Positions 1 to 9,117 are shown, numbered from the stretch's first letter. The stretch: DNA of 64,000 nucleotides from Nostoc sp. UHCC 0702 (GCA_017164015.1 CP071065.1:2446501-2510500); one strand, 5' to 3'. Numbers and translations are program-made. Notes: a model not told the origin generated them from the letters alone.

Positions 1-2
1 CT

Positions 3-281
3 CAAGCTTATGAACAGCATGGTTTTGCTCATGCTATCCGCGAACATCATCAGGGAGGAACTACTGGATATTTAGGGCGAGAAATTGTGGCAAATCCACA
101 CACAACCGAGGCTTTGACAGAAAACAAGGCTATTGCTTGGAATCCTAGTTTACCAGGAGCAAAAGTTGAAGATACTTTTGTCATCCTCAAGGATGGAAAG
201 CTAGAAAACCTGACTTTTGACCCCAACTTTCCTAGTGTTGAGGTGCAAGGAAGATTGCGTGCAGTGCCTTTGGAAATTTAA
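3..281 (+). CDS. M24-family metallopeptidase (Xaa-Pro aminopeptidase-like), C-terminal part
   Basis: The reading frame is open from the window edge (codons from base 3) to the TAA at 279-281, so the gene starts outside the window. The visible residues contain HHQGGTTGYLGREIVANP, the pita-bread-fold signature of M24 peptidases in which the metal-binding region is followed by a Gly-rich turn. The tail then has a strand-rich stretch (AKVEDTFVILKDGKLENLT) typical of the end of the catalytic domain. The family uses a dinuclear metal centre to cut Xaa-Pro bonds or related substrates in the cytoplasm. The exact substrate cannot be told from a C-terminal fragment. Confidence 0.75.
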   Translation, partial: QAYEQHGFAHAIREHHQGGTTGYLGREIVANPHTTEALTENKAIAWNPSLPGAKVEDTFVILKDGKLENLTFDPNFPSVEVQGRLRAVPLEI

Positions 282-439
282 ATCTCACATCAAGTATTAC
301 AGAGAAATCCCCCTTTTACCTGACGGTATCAAGGGGGAAATGGCTAAAGTCTAATGCTGCTAACAAAATTTTTCTATTTATAAAAAATATTAAGCTCAAG
401 CTTACAGAGAATTTAGTAAGGTAAAATACTTAAAATTTG

Positions 440-662
440 CCTTATAGCCATTTTCAATCCGGTGAGGTACAGGTATGGAAATAGACCTAACCCCCTAACC
501 CCCTGACCCTAATCCCCATTAAATTCGGGCTAAGCCCGAATTTAATGGGGGCCCCGAGTTCCCGCTTCGGGAAGGGGGAACAATTCAAAGCCTCTCTCCT
601 AAAAGGAGAGAGGTTTGGAGAGAGGTCAAAATTGTACCTCACTAGTTCGAGAACCGCTATAT
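440..662. repeat. MITE-like element with imperfect terminal inverted repeats
   Basis: GTGAGGTACA near 462 is mirrored by TGTACCTCAC near 632. The mirror symmetry extends imperfectly outwards (TATAGC...TTTTC against GAGAACCGCTATA). Inside is a perfect 17-bp stem at 514-550 (CCCCATTAAATTCGGGC and its complement, 3-base loop). This and low-complexity CCCCTAACCCC text fill most of the 282-763 gap. No coding signal is seen. Confidence 0.55.
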
Positions 663-763
663 TAGGGCTGGTTAAGTGATGTATTGCATCATTCTCAACA
701 ACCGTAGGCTGGGTACGGTTAACTCTTTTTGCCTATTTGATTTAACCTCAAAGCGAAACCGGA

Positions 764-1114
764 TTAAGGATTGATAATTCCGTAGTAAATGGCAACAACA
801 AATAAGAAAGCAGTTCATAAAACCAGAGTAAAGCCATAATGTAATCGCTTATCTGGTAAATCTTGACTAGTAATTACACTATCCTTTTGTACCTGAGTTA
901 TATCCTCAGATTTGCTTGGATTTTTAGGATTTATATAAGCAGGTGTGTTCTCTGGTGATGAAATGTCTCTTTTTTGGGTTTGAGTTTCTTTCAATTGCAT
1001 ATACTTTTTGTGCCATGTTTTGTGGCTTTGCTGCTGCCATATTCCCAAATATTTACTAACCAGTAGATCATCCTTAAGAATTACTTGAGTTTGAAGCTTT
1101 TTTGTAATTAGCAA
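764..1114 (-). pseudogene. Small tail-anchored protein interrupted by an in-frame TGA
   Basis: The 99-codon frame (1114 to 815) is hydrophilic and ends RLHYGFTLVL, the start of a membrane helix. The stop is a lone TGA at 815-817. Reading on in the same frame gives TAFLFVVAIYYGIINP and then TAA at 764-766. The hydrophobic run on either side of the TGA adds up to one normal transmembrane helix near the C-terminus. This suggests a single base change, for example TGG to TGA. The family is not recognised, and whether the shortened form is still made is unknown. Confidence 0.45.
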
Positions 1115-1346
1115 TACTCTTTTATCATCAACTGAACAAATCTATTTTTTCAATTTTTACCAATTTTGCGGGCACTGGGCAAACTTGTATGGAATTTTAT
1201 TATTTTATGTAACGTCTTTAGTAGCGAAAGGAGTTAGAATATGGCTAGAGAAGCGTTAATAGATATCATTTGTCTAGGTTGTTATAAAAAATTAAACCTG
1301 TAGATAGATGTGCAATATTTGAGTAATTTGATATCAGAAAATACTT

Positions 1347-2429
1347 ATGAGTTTTCCAAAAATATTCGGTAAACTATCAGAAATTCAAGCTAGCGCACCA
1401 GGAAGGGTCAATTTACTTGGCGAACATACCGACTACAACGATGGTTTTGTTTTGCCAACAGCGATTCCTCAACAGACAACGGTACAGCTAAGTTTCAGTG
1501 ATGATGGACAACATCACTTTTATTCAGAAAATCTTCAAGAGCCTGTAAATATTTTAGACATTAATTATACGCCTTCTGGATTCGCCAGTTATATTTTTGG
1601 CTGTATTGAGGTGTTGAAACAAGCAGGATACAGCATTCCTTTGCTGAATGTGTACGTCCAATCATCAGTTCCTATAGGTTCTGGCTTATCTAGCAGTGCA
1701 GCTTTAGAAGTAGCAACAATACGGGCAATTCGGCAACTTTTGAATCTCGAAATCGATGATGTGGAAATTGCCCAACTAGCCCAACAAGCAGAAATTCACT
1801 ATGCAGGCGTACAATGCGGCATTATGGATCAAATGGCTTCTAGCCTTGCTGATACTGAGCATATTTTGTTTTTAGATACCCGAACTCTAGAACGTCGTAT
1901 ACTACCTTTTCCTAGCAAAACAACGATTTTAGTTATAGATAGCGGTGTACCTCGCACCTTGGCAACTAGCGGGTATAACCAACGTCGTGCTGAGTGTGAG
2001 GAGGCGGCGCACTTATTAGGAGTCAAGGCACTAAGAGATATCACAGAAGTTCAACTGACAGAAAGATTACCAGAACCATTAAACCGTCGCGCTCGTCATG
2101 TGGTGACAGAAAATAACCGTGTCTTAGAAGTTTTGCAGGGAGTAACACCTGAGCGTTTTGGCGAGCTGATGAATGCATCCCATTTTAGTTTGCGTGATGA
2201 TTATGAAGTTTCCGTATCGGCATTGGATACATTAGTAGAAATTTTACAGAAAACCCCAGGCGTATTTGGTGCTAGGCTGACAGGTGCGGGTTTTGGGGGG
2301 GCTTGTGTAGCTTTGGTAGCATTAGGTGAAGAAAAAGCGATCGCTACTCAAGCCTTGAAACAATACAACAATGCAGGATATGCAGGACAGATTTTAGTTC
2401 CTAACTTCGAGGTAAATAATGCAGCCTAA
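1347..2429 (+). CDS. galK: Galactokinase
   Basis: A 360-residue GHMP kinase that phosphorylates galactose at O-1 with ATP in the Leloir pathway. The galactokinase signature GRVNLLGEHTDYNDGFVLP is at residues 19-37. The ATP-binding motif PIGSGLSSSAALEVA is near residue 110, and the third GHMP motif (LTGAGFGGACVAL) is near residue 315. Length is normal for the family. Its stop overlaps the start of the downstream cupin gene by 11 bases, so the two are probably translated together. A galE homologue lies about 33 kb away, so the galactose genes are scattered here. Confidence 0.93.
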   Translation: MSFPKIFGKLSEIQASAPGRVNLLGEHTDYNDGFVLPTAIPQQTTVQLSFSDDGQHHFYSENLQEPVNILDINYTPSGFASYIFGCIEVLKQAGYSIPLLNVYVQSSVPIGSGLSSSAALEVATIRAIRQLLNLEIDDVEIAQLAQQAEIHYAGVQCGIMDQMASSLADTEHILFLDTRTLERRILPFPSKTTILVIDSGVPRTLATSGYNQRRAECEEAAHLLGVKALRDITEVQLTERLPEPLNRRARHVVTENNRVLEVLQGVTPERFGELMNASHFSLRDDYEVSVSALDTLVEILQKTPGVFGARLTGAGFGGACVALVALGEEKAIATQALKQYNNAGYAGQILVPNFEVNNAA

Positions 2430-2814
2430 CGTTATTTTTGGCAATGCTGTCAGTGAAGGTGCAAATCGCTGGGGTTGGTTTATGGGACATTTTATCACCC
2501 CAGATGATGATCCACGCTCCACCACAGCATTAGAAATTAAATGGGCTGTCCATAAAGCAGGGGACAGTAGAACCGAGTGGGCAATAAATAATCAAGCCGC
2601 TACTCTTTCCGTCTTGATTAATGGCCAATTTTGCCTTCAGTTTGAGGATAGAGAGATTACTTTATCTCGTGAGGGTGATTATGTGCTGTGGTGTGCAGGT
2701 GTACCACATTGTTGGGTTGCTCAGTCCGACTGCACTATTCTAACGGTGAGATGGCCTTCAACACCAAATGATAGTGTAGCCGTGCGATCGCTTAGTGTCT
2801 CCTCTAACGAGTGA
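2419..2814 (+). CDS. Small cupin-fold protein, possible signalling or sugar-binding protein
   Basis: A 131-residue protein with the spacing of a single cupin barrel: a GQFCLQFEDREITLSREGDYVLW strand pair (residues 69-91), then AGVPHCW (residues 93-99) where a metal-binding His would lie. It starts inside the last codons of galK in another frame, which implies translational coupling and a linked role in galactose use. The C-terminal codons contain a HIP1 octamer and may be a lineage-specific extension. No enzymatic activity can be assigned. Confidence 0.75.
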   Translation: MQPNVIFGNAVSEGANRWGWFMGHFITPDDDPRSTTALEIKWAVHKAGDSRTEWAINNQAATLSVLINGQFCLQFEDREITLSREGDYVLWCAGVPHCWVAQSDCTILTVRWPSTPNDSVAVRSLSVSSNE

Positions 2815-3083
2815 TTTTATTGTTGATGTCTCTTAGGATTTTTGAAAAGCGAGAGTTGGCGATTTCCACAAATTAAAACACTTATTTTGAATCAAGATAA
2901 TGGTTTTTCTTTACTTCATTTATTCCTTGCAAGTCCCTACCAGGGCAAACGCATCTATCTAAATATTGACAAAGTGGTACAGGTATAGATACGAACAAAG
3001 GGAGCGATCGCGCCCCCTACACCCTGCCCTGATGAGGTTTGATGTTTTCTTAGTGCCATTCGATTTTAATCGGAATTGCACAC

Positions 3084-3358
3084 TTAATTTAGCTCTTTTC
3101 TATTGTGCAATTGTGAATTATTTTGGTCTGTTAACATTTTAAACTCAATAGCATCATGGCTGCAAAACAGACGCATGTCACTACTGTGAGCCAGCGATAA
3201 AGCACGCAACTTTTTTTGATTATACAGTCGAGCCTTGCGGTCTACCTCCATCATCCGCTGATATGCACTTAGTCCAGGTGTACAACGTCCTTCAACTGAG
3301 CCTACTTCGTGTCGGTAAAAGTAACGTTTGCCTTGGGAAGAAGGAGAAAAGAGGATTT
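3084..3358 (-). pseudogene. C-terminal remnant of a metallo-beta-lactamase-fold hydrolase
   Basis: On the minus strand an open stretch of about 90 codons reads FYRHEVGSVEGRCTP, then KKLRALSLAHSSDMRLFCSH and DAIEF before TAA at 3084-3086. The LFCSHDAIEF ending resembles the last metal-ligand region of MBL-fold enzymes. There is no start codon, and the frame is closed upstream by TAA near 3372, so the N-terminal two thirds are gone. The rest of the 2815-3751 gap is repeats and AT-rich sequence. Confidence 0.45.
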
Positions 3359-3571
3359 TACTTTTTTATAGTCTGGAATCTTTATTTCAGTCTATAATAG
3401 CTATCCCTAGCTATTTATCTGCCAATTTATATGTATTATTATCGCTAAACTAGCTAATACTTTAGTTAGCTAAAATTATTACATAATTAACAATAAATTT
3501 CATTTAACTTAATATGTAAAATATCAGAATAATACGTTATTATCGACAAGCAATTAGCAAAAAACGTTGTA

Positions 3572-3702
3572 ATATCATGTCCTGGCGATCGCTGATGAAA
3601 AAACCTCACTCCCTGCCCCTCTCCTTACCAAGGAGAGCGATACCAAAGGCGGGGTGAGGTTCAACGTCAATTATAAGTAATCATGCGGACTTGATATTAG
3701 AG
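3572..3702. repeat. MITE with IS630-like ends
   Basis: The left end AATATCATGTCC and right end GGACTTGATATT form a 12-bp inverted repeat with one mismatch. An inner stem pairs AACCTCAC with GTGAGGTT. The same end sequence recurs at 26797-26962 and just past the IS630 transposase at 52749, so this is likely a non-autonomous derivative of that family. It sits about 50 bases upstream of the PhyH gene. Confidence 0.55.
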
Positions 3703-3751
3703 CCTGATTTCAGTTAGGCTCTCAAACTATCTATAAAAGAGGTTAAGAAAA

Positions 3752-4561
3752 ATGGTTCAAAGTATAGGCGGTATAGCTAAATATTCAGCTACCGACCTAG
3801 ATAAGTTAGCGCAAGAACTGAATCGAGACGGGATTTGTGTGATTCGGAATCTTTTCGAGCAACAATTGATTGAGCAGTGGTTAGAAGCTTTTGAAAAGTT
3901 ATTTTACGAACGTCAAAATCAACCAGGTGGATTAGCTCCCCGCGACATTTGCCGCTACTATCTAACCTTACCTTGGATTTACCCCTTTGCTAATGAGTTG
4001 GTTTTCGCCAACTCAGTGATTAGGGGTGTCCTAGACCGCGTGTTTTACCAAGAGTACGTGATGGTTCAGTTAGGGGTTGATGTCCCGTTCCAGGGTTCAG
4101 ATTATCAGGAAATCCATCGGGACTTTCGCCCATTGTTTTGCGATCGCATAGTTACACCACTTTACGCCCTAGCAGTTAACTTTCCCCTTGTGGAAGTCAC
4201 AAAAGAAAACGGGCCGTTTCAAATGGCGCTTGGAACTCATTTACTACCGCGTGAAGAAGGATTACAAAAGATTGCTAAAGGTGAAATCCCGATGGAATCT
4301 TTTTATATGCAGCCTGGAGACGTGATGGTGCGATCGCCTTTGGCACTGCACCGGGGTTCTCCAAATCGGACAAACCAGCCACGACCAATGATAGTCATGG
4401 GCTATACTATGCACTGGTTACATACCCCAAAAGTAGATTTGACTCTCCAACAAGACTACTACGATAGTTTGCCAGAAGAAATCAGACAGATGTTACGGTG
4501 TCAAGTGGTAGAGCAATTGTCCAAGGAAAAAGTCGAAACTTATATCAATTTCAAGTATTAG
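3752..4561 (+). CDS. Phytanoyl-CoA dioxygenase (PhyH) family Fe(II)/2-oxoglutarate oxygenase
   Basis: A 269-residue protein of the PhyH superfamily, which hydroxylates small molecules using non-haem iron, O2 and 2-oxoglutarate. The HxD iron motif is visible in DYQEIHRDFRP (near residue 127). The distal His is in SPLALHRGSPN (near residue 201), followed by the Arg/Ser-type 2-oxoglutarate clamp in TNQPRPMIVMGY. Length is typical. The GH43-like gene follows 50 bases downstream on the same strand, so they may be co-transcribed. The substrate is unknown: related proteins act in secondary metabolism, but no biosynthetic core genes lie next to it. Confidence 0.85.
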   Translation: MVQSIGGIAKYSATDLDKLAQELNRDGICVIRNLFEQQLIEQWLEAFEKLFYERQNQPGGLAPRDICRYYLTLPWIYPFANELVFANSVIRGVLDRVFYQEYVMVQLGVDVPFQGSDYQEIHRDFRPLFCDRIVTPLYALAVNFPLVEVTKENGPFQMALGTHLLPREEGLQKIAKGEIPMESFYMQPGDVMVRSPLALHRGSPNRTNQPRPMIVMGYTMHWLHTPKVDLTLQQDYYDSLPEEIRQMLRCQVVEQLSKEKVETYINFKY

Positions 4562-4617
4562 TCATTAATTGCTAATAACTAATGATCAGGCTGGCGAAAG
4601 AATGTTGACTATTGACT

Positions 4618-5613
4618 ATGGACTATACTAATCCGGTCTACAAAGGTTATTTTGCCGATCCCTTTGTTTGGCAATACGAAAACGTATATTATGCGATCGG
4701 CACTGGCGCAGCAGAAGCAGAAGGAACGGTAGACAATATTGACATCAATAACAAATCCCGTGTCTTCCCTCTGTTACGTTCTTTTGATTTTGTGAATTGG
4801 CATTTTGTAGATAACGCACTGCTGCGACCAGATCCAGCCCTTGGGGATAATTTCTGGGCGCCCGAAGTTGCTTACTCTGATGGTCAATTTTACCTCTACT
4901 ACTCTGTAGGGCATGAAGACAAGAATCATCAGTTGCGTGTGGCTACAAGTGATACTCCATTGGGGCCTTATCAAGATGTTGGCAAGCCACTTACAGATCT
5001 AAATTCCTGTCCCTTCGCCATTGACCCGCACCCATTCCAGGATGATGATGGTCAATGGTATCTGTTTTACGCTCGTGACTTTTTGGATACAGAAGGTGGT
5101 GTACGTGTAGGTACAGCATTGTTTGTAGACCGACTCCAAAGTATGACCAAACTTGCTGGTGAAGGGAAAATAGTTTTACGTGCGCGATGCGATTGGCAAC
5201 GGTTTCTAGCCAATCGTTTGATGTATGGTGAAATCTATGATTGGCATACTTTAGAAGGCCCTTGTGTTCGTAAGCATGAAGGTAAATACTACTGCTTTTA
5301 TAGTGGTGGACGTTGGGAAACTGAGAACTATGGTGTAGATTATGGCGTTGCTGACAACGTGATGGGGTCTTACTCTGATGCGGGTAACGAAACGGGGCCA
5401 CGAGTGCTAAAGTCTGTTCCTAATTTTGTAAGAGGGCCGGGACATAACTCTATTGTTGTTGGGCCAGATGGTAATACTGAATATATCGTCTACCATGCTT
5501 GGACAAATAACATGGATATGCGGCAAATTTGTTTAGATCAACTCATCTGGACACCAGAAGGGCCACGTTGCATTGGCCCTACCTGGGCACCGCAGACTAT
5601 TACTGGCTGTTAA
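4618..5613 (+). CDS. Glycoside hydrolase family 43-like five-bladed propeller protein
   Basis: An acidic protein of about 331 residues with the blade motifs of GH43/GH117-type glycosidases: NPVYKGYFADPFVWQYENVY at the N-terminus (the catalytic Asp of GH43 lies in such an ADP motif), FWAPEVAYSDGQFYLYYS in blade 2, GPCVRKHEGKYYCFYSGG later, and RGPGHNSIVVGPDG. No signal peptide is seen, so it is probably cytoplasmic. A TTG six bases upstream could also start it, but the ATG at 4618 fits the alignment better. It probably acts on arabinosyl, xylosyl or galactosyl linkages. It follows the PhyH gene closely. Confidence 0.8.
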   Translation: MDYTNPVYKGYFADPFVWQYENVYYAIGTGAAEAEGTVDNIDINNKSRVFPLLRSFDFVNWHFVDNALLRPDPALGDNFWAPEVAYSDGQFYLYYSVGHEDKNHQLRVATSDTPLGPYQDVGKPLTDLNSCPFAIDPHPFQDDDGQWYLFYARDFLDTEGGVRVGTALFVDRLQSMTKLAGEGKIVLRARCDWQRFLANRLMYGEIYDWHTLEGPCVRKHEGKYYCFYSGGRWETENYGVDYGVADNVMGSYSDAGNETGPRVLKSVPNFVRGPGHNSIVVGPDGNTEYIVYHAWTNNMDMRQICLDQLIWTPEGPRCIGPTWAPQTITGC

Positions 5614-6022
5614 AGTTACTCCAGAAAAAGTTAAGGGATTTCCAACAAATAAATTATCCTCAATTGTGGGTGGGCATCCTGCCCTTGAGGCAAAGGACGG
5701 GTGAGGACACCCATCCCACAAGAAAATTTGGCATATTTTTTTTTTGGAATAAATTTGAGTTGTTTTAGTAATTACAGCACTTTTCAGGTAAATGAACCTC
5801 ACCCCCAGCCCCTCTCCTTACTAAGGAGAGGGGAGTCGGAGAAGGGCGTTGTGTTCTATTCAAATGAAAATAGCTGTCATAAAAAATCAATTATTTAATT
5901 GATGTCATACAGGGCGTATTTTTCCCGAATTAGTTATAGAACCAGTTCTATCTTTGGATAGTAAAGCTACTAGAAACTGGGAACTATTCTTAGAGTATAA
6001 CCTGTATTAATGGTGTAAATAT
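5614..6022 (+). other. Non-coding spacer with short repeats
   Basis: It contains a hairpin-prone GTGGGTGGGCATCCTGCCC stretch at 5668-5725 and a common cyanobacterial repeat around 5795-5840 (CCCCTCTCCTTACTAAGGAG pairs with itself). Short open frames cross both but show no protein-like composition. No promoter is distinct enough to call. Confidence 0.5.
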
Positions 6023-6262
6023 ATGACATCAAAAACCCCTCCAGACAATCGGCAAGATGATGTTAAATATAAGCCAGAAGATAATCCTGGAACTCAAACG
6101 ACTGTACCAACTACAGAAGAAGGTGATACTCCTCTCGATGAGAGATATCGGATGACTGGTCAAGAATCAGGTACTGACGTTCGTCAGGGTGCTGAACCTG
6201 AAGCCCCAGGAGGTACTGTTACAGCCCCAGGTCTTCCCAATCAAGGAACAGATTCTCGTTAA
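6023..6262 (+). CDS. Small hydrophilic, Pro/Thr/Glu-rich protein of unknown function
   Basis: A 79-residue protein with no hydrophobic segment, rich in Pro, Thr, Gly, Asp and Glu (TTVPTTEEGDTPLDERYRMT in the middle), likely disordered. It begins with ATG and ends just before a perfect hairpin terminator, which supports it being a real short gene. No known domain is recognised. Disordered proteins like this in Nostoc relatives are often stress-related, but that is only a guess. Confidence 0.6.
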   Translation: MTSKTPPDNRQDDVKYKPEDNPGTQTTVPTTEEGDTPLDERYRMTGQESGTDVRQGAEPEAPGGTVTAPGLPNQGTDSR

Positions 6263-6281
6263 AAAGATTCTTGAATTTTTG

Positions 6282-6313
6282 GTACTCCCCGAATTTATAA
6301 ATTCGGGGAGTAC
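6282..6313. terminator. Perfect 32-bp palindrome between convergent genes
   Basis: GTACTCCCCGAATTTA and its exact reverse complement abut with no loop. It lies between the stop of the small plus-strand gene and the stop of the minus-strand ATP-grasp gene, so it can serve as a bidirectional terminator. There is no clear U-tract. Confidence 0.6.
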
Positions 6314-6315
6314 TT

Positions 6316-7587
6316 TCAGTAAGTCAAGTTGAATAAGCAGGATAATTTATGCTCAATATGTTGTATTTCTTCAATTGTGATTCCTGAAATAATGCCGTAT
6401 ATTTCAGTATAAATTTGTTCTGAATCGCTTTTTTCCAGAGCAGATAAAATTATCAAGTCCTTGCTATCTAGTTCTGGCTTTAAAGTTAGGAGAATTGATT
6501 CTAATGAACCAACTATGCGGTAATTACTAGAATATTTAGCTACCTCTTTCCCTAACCTCAATAGGGTGTGGCGTTGCAAGCAAAGTGGAGTTGAGCCGTT
6601 GACGCGGAAATTGACATCAATTACGTACATATGCCCATCTTTATCTTCTAAAACATCGAAGCCAATAACGCCGAAATATTTGTGCTGATGAGCATATTGA
6701 CCAATAGCGGCAATCATCTCAGAGAATCGATTCGTGTCTGTTTCACGGTAGTGAATAATACCGCCTAAATAGTTGCCGTCTGAGGTAACAAGTTGACTTG
6801 TAGTACCGATGAGCTTTATATCACCCGCATGATTCAGATAAAACTGGACGCAGTAGTTCTGTACAACATTTTTAATGAACTCGGAAACAATAATCGTATC
6901 CAGCAACTTAATATGCAGATATTGCTTCAGTTCTTCAAAGCAGTATTTGAAATCGCTGGGATTGTTGATAATATAAGTGCCTTCTCCAGAAAGTCCGTGA
7001 GATGTTTTGATTAGATAGGGAAATTGTTCTGGTAAGTTAATATCTTCAAGATTAACTTGGTGAAGATTGTAAGTTTCGTATTGCGGATGTGGCACTCCCA
7101 GTTCGGCTAATGTTGCTTTGTTGAGCAAGTAATAGTGAGTATCAGGAGCAACAGCGTGTTTTTCCCTTTTGAGGTGATCAAAGGGAAATAGAGTGATGAG
7201 TTTGTCAAAGCGATCGCTATGATTGAGATTATCAAGATAAAGCGATCGCTGCATCACTTCTATGTTGGTGTAGCTATAGCCAAAATGTTCTTGCCAATAA
7301 TCCACTAGCAACTTTGGCGGGAAACTGGTAACAATTCCTGGAATAGCATCACCCAACACAGCAAGATTTTTCCAAGGTTCTTTCTGGAAAATTTTATCGT
7401 AGGAAGTTTTGGTAGCTTCACTACTACCATCTTGAATAAAATATTTTTTTGTGTTGGGATAAGTAGCCCAACTAGCAGTAGCGGGATAATTCAAGATGAA
7501 GGCATAGCCTGCATCTGTGATGTCTTCAGCAAACAGATCAGAAAAAGAACTCCCCTGGAAGTAATTAAAGTTGTATTTTGAATTCAT
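6316..7587 (-). CDS. ATP-grasp superfamily ligase, substrate unknown
   Basis: A 423-residue protein. The central and C-terminal parts have ATP-grasp landmarks: the lysine and Gly-rich loop in PYLIKTSHGLSGEGTYIIN (near residue 190), the acidic strand GVIGFDVLEDKDGHMYVIDV (near residue 310), and NFRVNGSTP, which supplies the metal-binding Glu/Asn position. Such enzymes join a carboxylate to an amine or thiol via acyl-phosphate. The first about 150 residues are family-specific and not recognised. It stands alone between a convergent gene and repeats, so context gives no substrate. A decayed partial copy lies at 9118-9364. Confidence 0.75.
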   Translation of the reverse strand: MNSKYNFNYFQGSSFSDLFAEDITDAGYAFILNYPATASWATYPNTKKYFIQDGSSEATKTSYDKIFQKEPWKNLAVLGDAIPGIVTSFPPKLLVDYWQEHFGYSYTNIEVMQRSLYLDNLNHSDRFDKLITLFPFDHLKREKHAVAPDTHYYLLNKATLAELGVPHPQYETYNLHQVNLEDINLPEQFPYLIKTSHGLSGEGTYIINNPSDFKYCFEELKQYLHIKLLDTIIVSEFIKNVVQNYCVQFYLNHAGDIKLIGTTSQLVTSDGNYLGGIIHYRETDTNRFSEMIAAIGQYAHQHKYFGVIGFDVLEDKDGHMYVIDVNFRVNGSTPLCLQRHTLLRLGKEVAKYSSNYRIVGSLESILLTLKPELDSKDLIILSALEKSDSEQIYTEIYGIISGITIEEIQHIEHKLSCLFNLTY

Positions 7588-7619
7588 GGCTAACTTGAAA
7601 AAGGGAGCGAGGACTTATC

Positions 7620-7760
7620 AATTCAAAAAACTTTTTGTATAAAACTAAAATTTAAAGCAGTTTAAAAATTATTTACTGTATTTTTACTTTTTTTGACTGA
7701 AACTTAATCTACCAAGCGAAACAAGTCAATAAACTTCTTATCTATGCCAAAAGAAAGCTT
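7620..7760 (-). repeat. About 130-bp upstream module shared (same orientation to the gene) with the hflX remnant
   Basis: Read on the minus strand, this block (GACTTGTTTCGCTTGGTAGA, then TTAAGTTTCA, ending TTTTAGTTTTATACAAAAAG) closely matches 36589-36725 on the plus strand. In both places it ends at the 5' end of a gene. It therefore looks like a copied promoter/5' region or a repeat that inserts there. Identity is judged by eye at roughly 85 percent. Confidence 0.6.
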
Positions 7761-7798
7761 TTGGAAAATAGGGAGTAGGGAGGAGCCACTGCGTTGGA

Positions 7799-7940
7799 GG
7801 GGTGGTTCCCCAAGTTAGCGCAGCGAAGCGCGAGTCTTCTCCCAAGGGGAGACGCTACGCTTTCCGAGCGTCTCTTGGGGGTTTCCACGCCACATGCAAA
7901 GGCTCTGCCGACAGCCTTTGCATGTGGCGTTAGAGAGTAG
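7799..7940. repeat. Palindromic interspersed repeat
   Basis: It includes ACGCCACATGCAAAGGCT and its complement around 7888-7931 and an inner AGACGCT/AGCGTCT hairpin. The style matches other mosaic palindromic repeats in this window (9450-9730, 25620-25870, 52310-52440). Together with the module at 7620-7760 and AT-rich text it fills the gap 7588-8253. Confidence 0.55.
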
Positions 7941-8253
7941 AGAGTGAGGGGAAAACCTTTTTTATCAGGACTTACGCAATTGGCACAGGGCGATCGCCAT
8001 TTTATAGTCTGAAGTGGAATGAGTAGCGATCGCCAGCACTAGGTCAGTCCCTAGTGATTTCCTAGTCTGGATTGCGTCTGGCAAATTACTCATTCCGAAA
8101 ATTGTAATAATTCGCAAAAAATATACATAGATGATGGTGGTATTATTTTTTTGCTATCTGACTATTAAAAGCCTTTATAATCCTCAATACCTCTGACAAT
8201 TTACCAGGGTGAGTTGATGATTATTAAACCCTTAAACAAAATTTAAAGTTCCC

Positions 8254-9015
8254 ATGAACAAAAGATTACTTGACTACAAATACCCATTCATTCTTCTATT
8301 AGGTGCAATAATAGCTAGCTTTGGATTTTTCTCGAAAGTATCTGCTCAAAATATTTCTGCTCCAGACACTACTGATTCTGTTGCAGCCACTGTCAAAAAT
8401 CAAGAGTTTCCCCAGTGGGGATATTACACGGTGCGAAGGGATTTTCGCAAATGTCTTTCTCCCATATGCGGGGGATTTTTCATCAAGCAGAACAATCTGA
8501 AAGCTACTCCTTGCGTCGATGGTGTTTTTCGCGATGAATGCTATGTGTCTGCAATTGATTGGAGTTCCCTGAAAGTAGCACCTGACGAACTGGCAAAAAT
8601 TGAAAATGATGATGGTAGCCGTCTGATTCTCAGAGGTAGCATAGTTCCAGTGGAATTTCCTGGATTCGGTGAGTTCGGGAATTTGAAAGTTAAAGAAGCC
8701 TTCATAGCCGCGACAGATGCCCCACCGAAAGGTACTTTTGTGGCACTTAAAGACAATGGCATTGTCTGTATCACCACTCCTTGCTTCTCTACAGATAAGC
8801 TTGTTTTGAATAAGCCTAAGATTTCTCAAGTTTCGTCAATCGATTTGAGTCAAACAGGTGCAACACCAAAACAAATTGAAGCAGCAAGAGAAGAAATTTT
8901 CGGTAAAGGTTTGATTACTGTAGGTAAAACTGAGGTAGTAGACAACTTAGATCCGACCAAGAGAGATATTAAGTTTGTGGCTACACAATTTTATCTGAGA
9001 GTGGAACCGAACTAA
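8254..9015 (+). CDS. Secreted protein, DUF6748-like, function unknown
   Basis: A 253-residue protein with a Sec signal peptide (a KRLLDYKY basic start, a hydrophobic core PFILLLGAIIASFGFF, and a VSAQ cleavage site near residue 32). The mature part has paired cysteines in CLSPICGGFFIKQNN, CVDGVFRDECYV and CITTPC, likely disulfides, so it is probably periplasmic or exported. The YYTVRRDFRKCLSPICGGF block resembles the DUF6748 family, but this is from memory. It starts with ATG 29 bases after a short stop-rich leader and is monocistronic. Confidence 0.7.
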   Translation: MNKRLLDYKYPFILLLGAIIASFGFFSKVSAQNISAPDTTDSVAATVKNQEFPQWGYYTVRRDFRKCLSPICGGFFIKQNNLKATPCVDGVFRDECYVSAIDWSSLKVAPDELAKIENDDGSRLILRGSIVPVEFPGFGEFGNLKVKEAFIAATDAPPKGTFVALKDNGIVCITTPCFSTDKLVLNKPKISQVSSIDLSQTGATPKQIEAAREEIFGKGLITVGKTEVVDNLDPTKRDIKFVATQFYLRVEPN

Positions 9016-9117
9016 AGGAATTGTCAGATAAATTATCTGTTTTTCATGCTTCTGGTAACTAGCGATCGCCTGTTTTGTCCTAATTATTATCACTGCATTG
9101 TTTGTCTAATTTGTCAA

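Noticed and set aside
4991..5401. 136-codon minus-strand ORF
   Set aside because: It is the complement of the GH43-like gene, with His/Ser-rich composition typical of antisense frames.
3752..7587. PhyH oxygenase and ATP-grasp ligase as part of a mycosporine-like amino acid cluster
   Set aside because: The core genes mysA, mysB and mysC are absent, and the two genes are convergent and separated by a hydrolase and a terminator.
8299..8829. 176-codon minus-strand ORF
   Set aside because: It lies wholly antisense to the secreted protein with a good signal peptide and paired cysteines.
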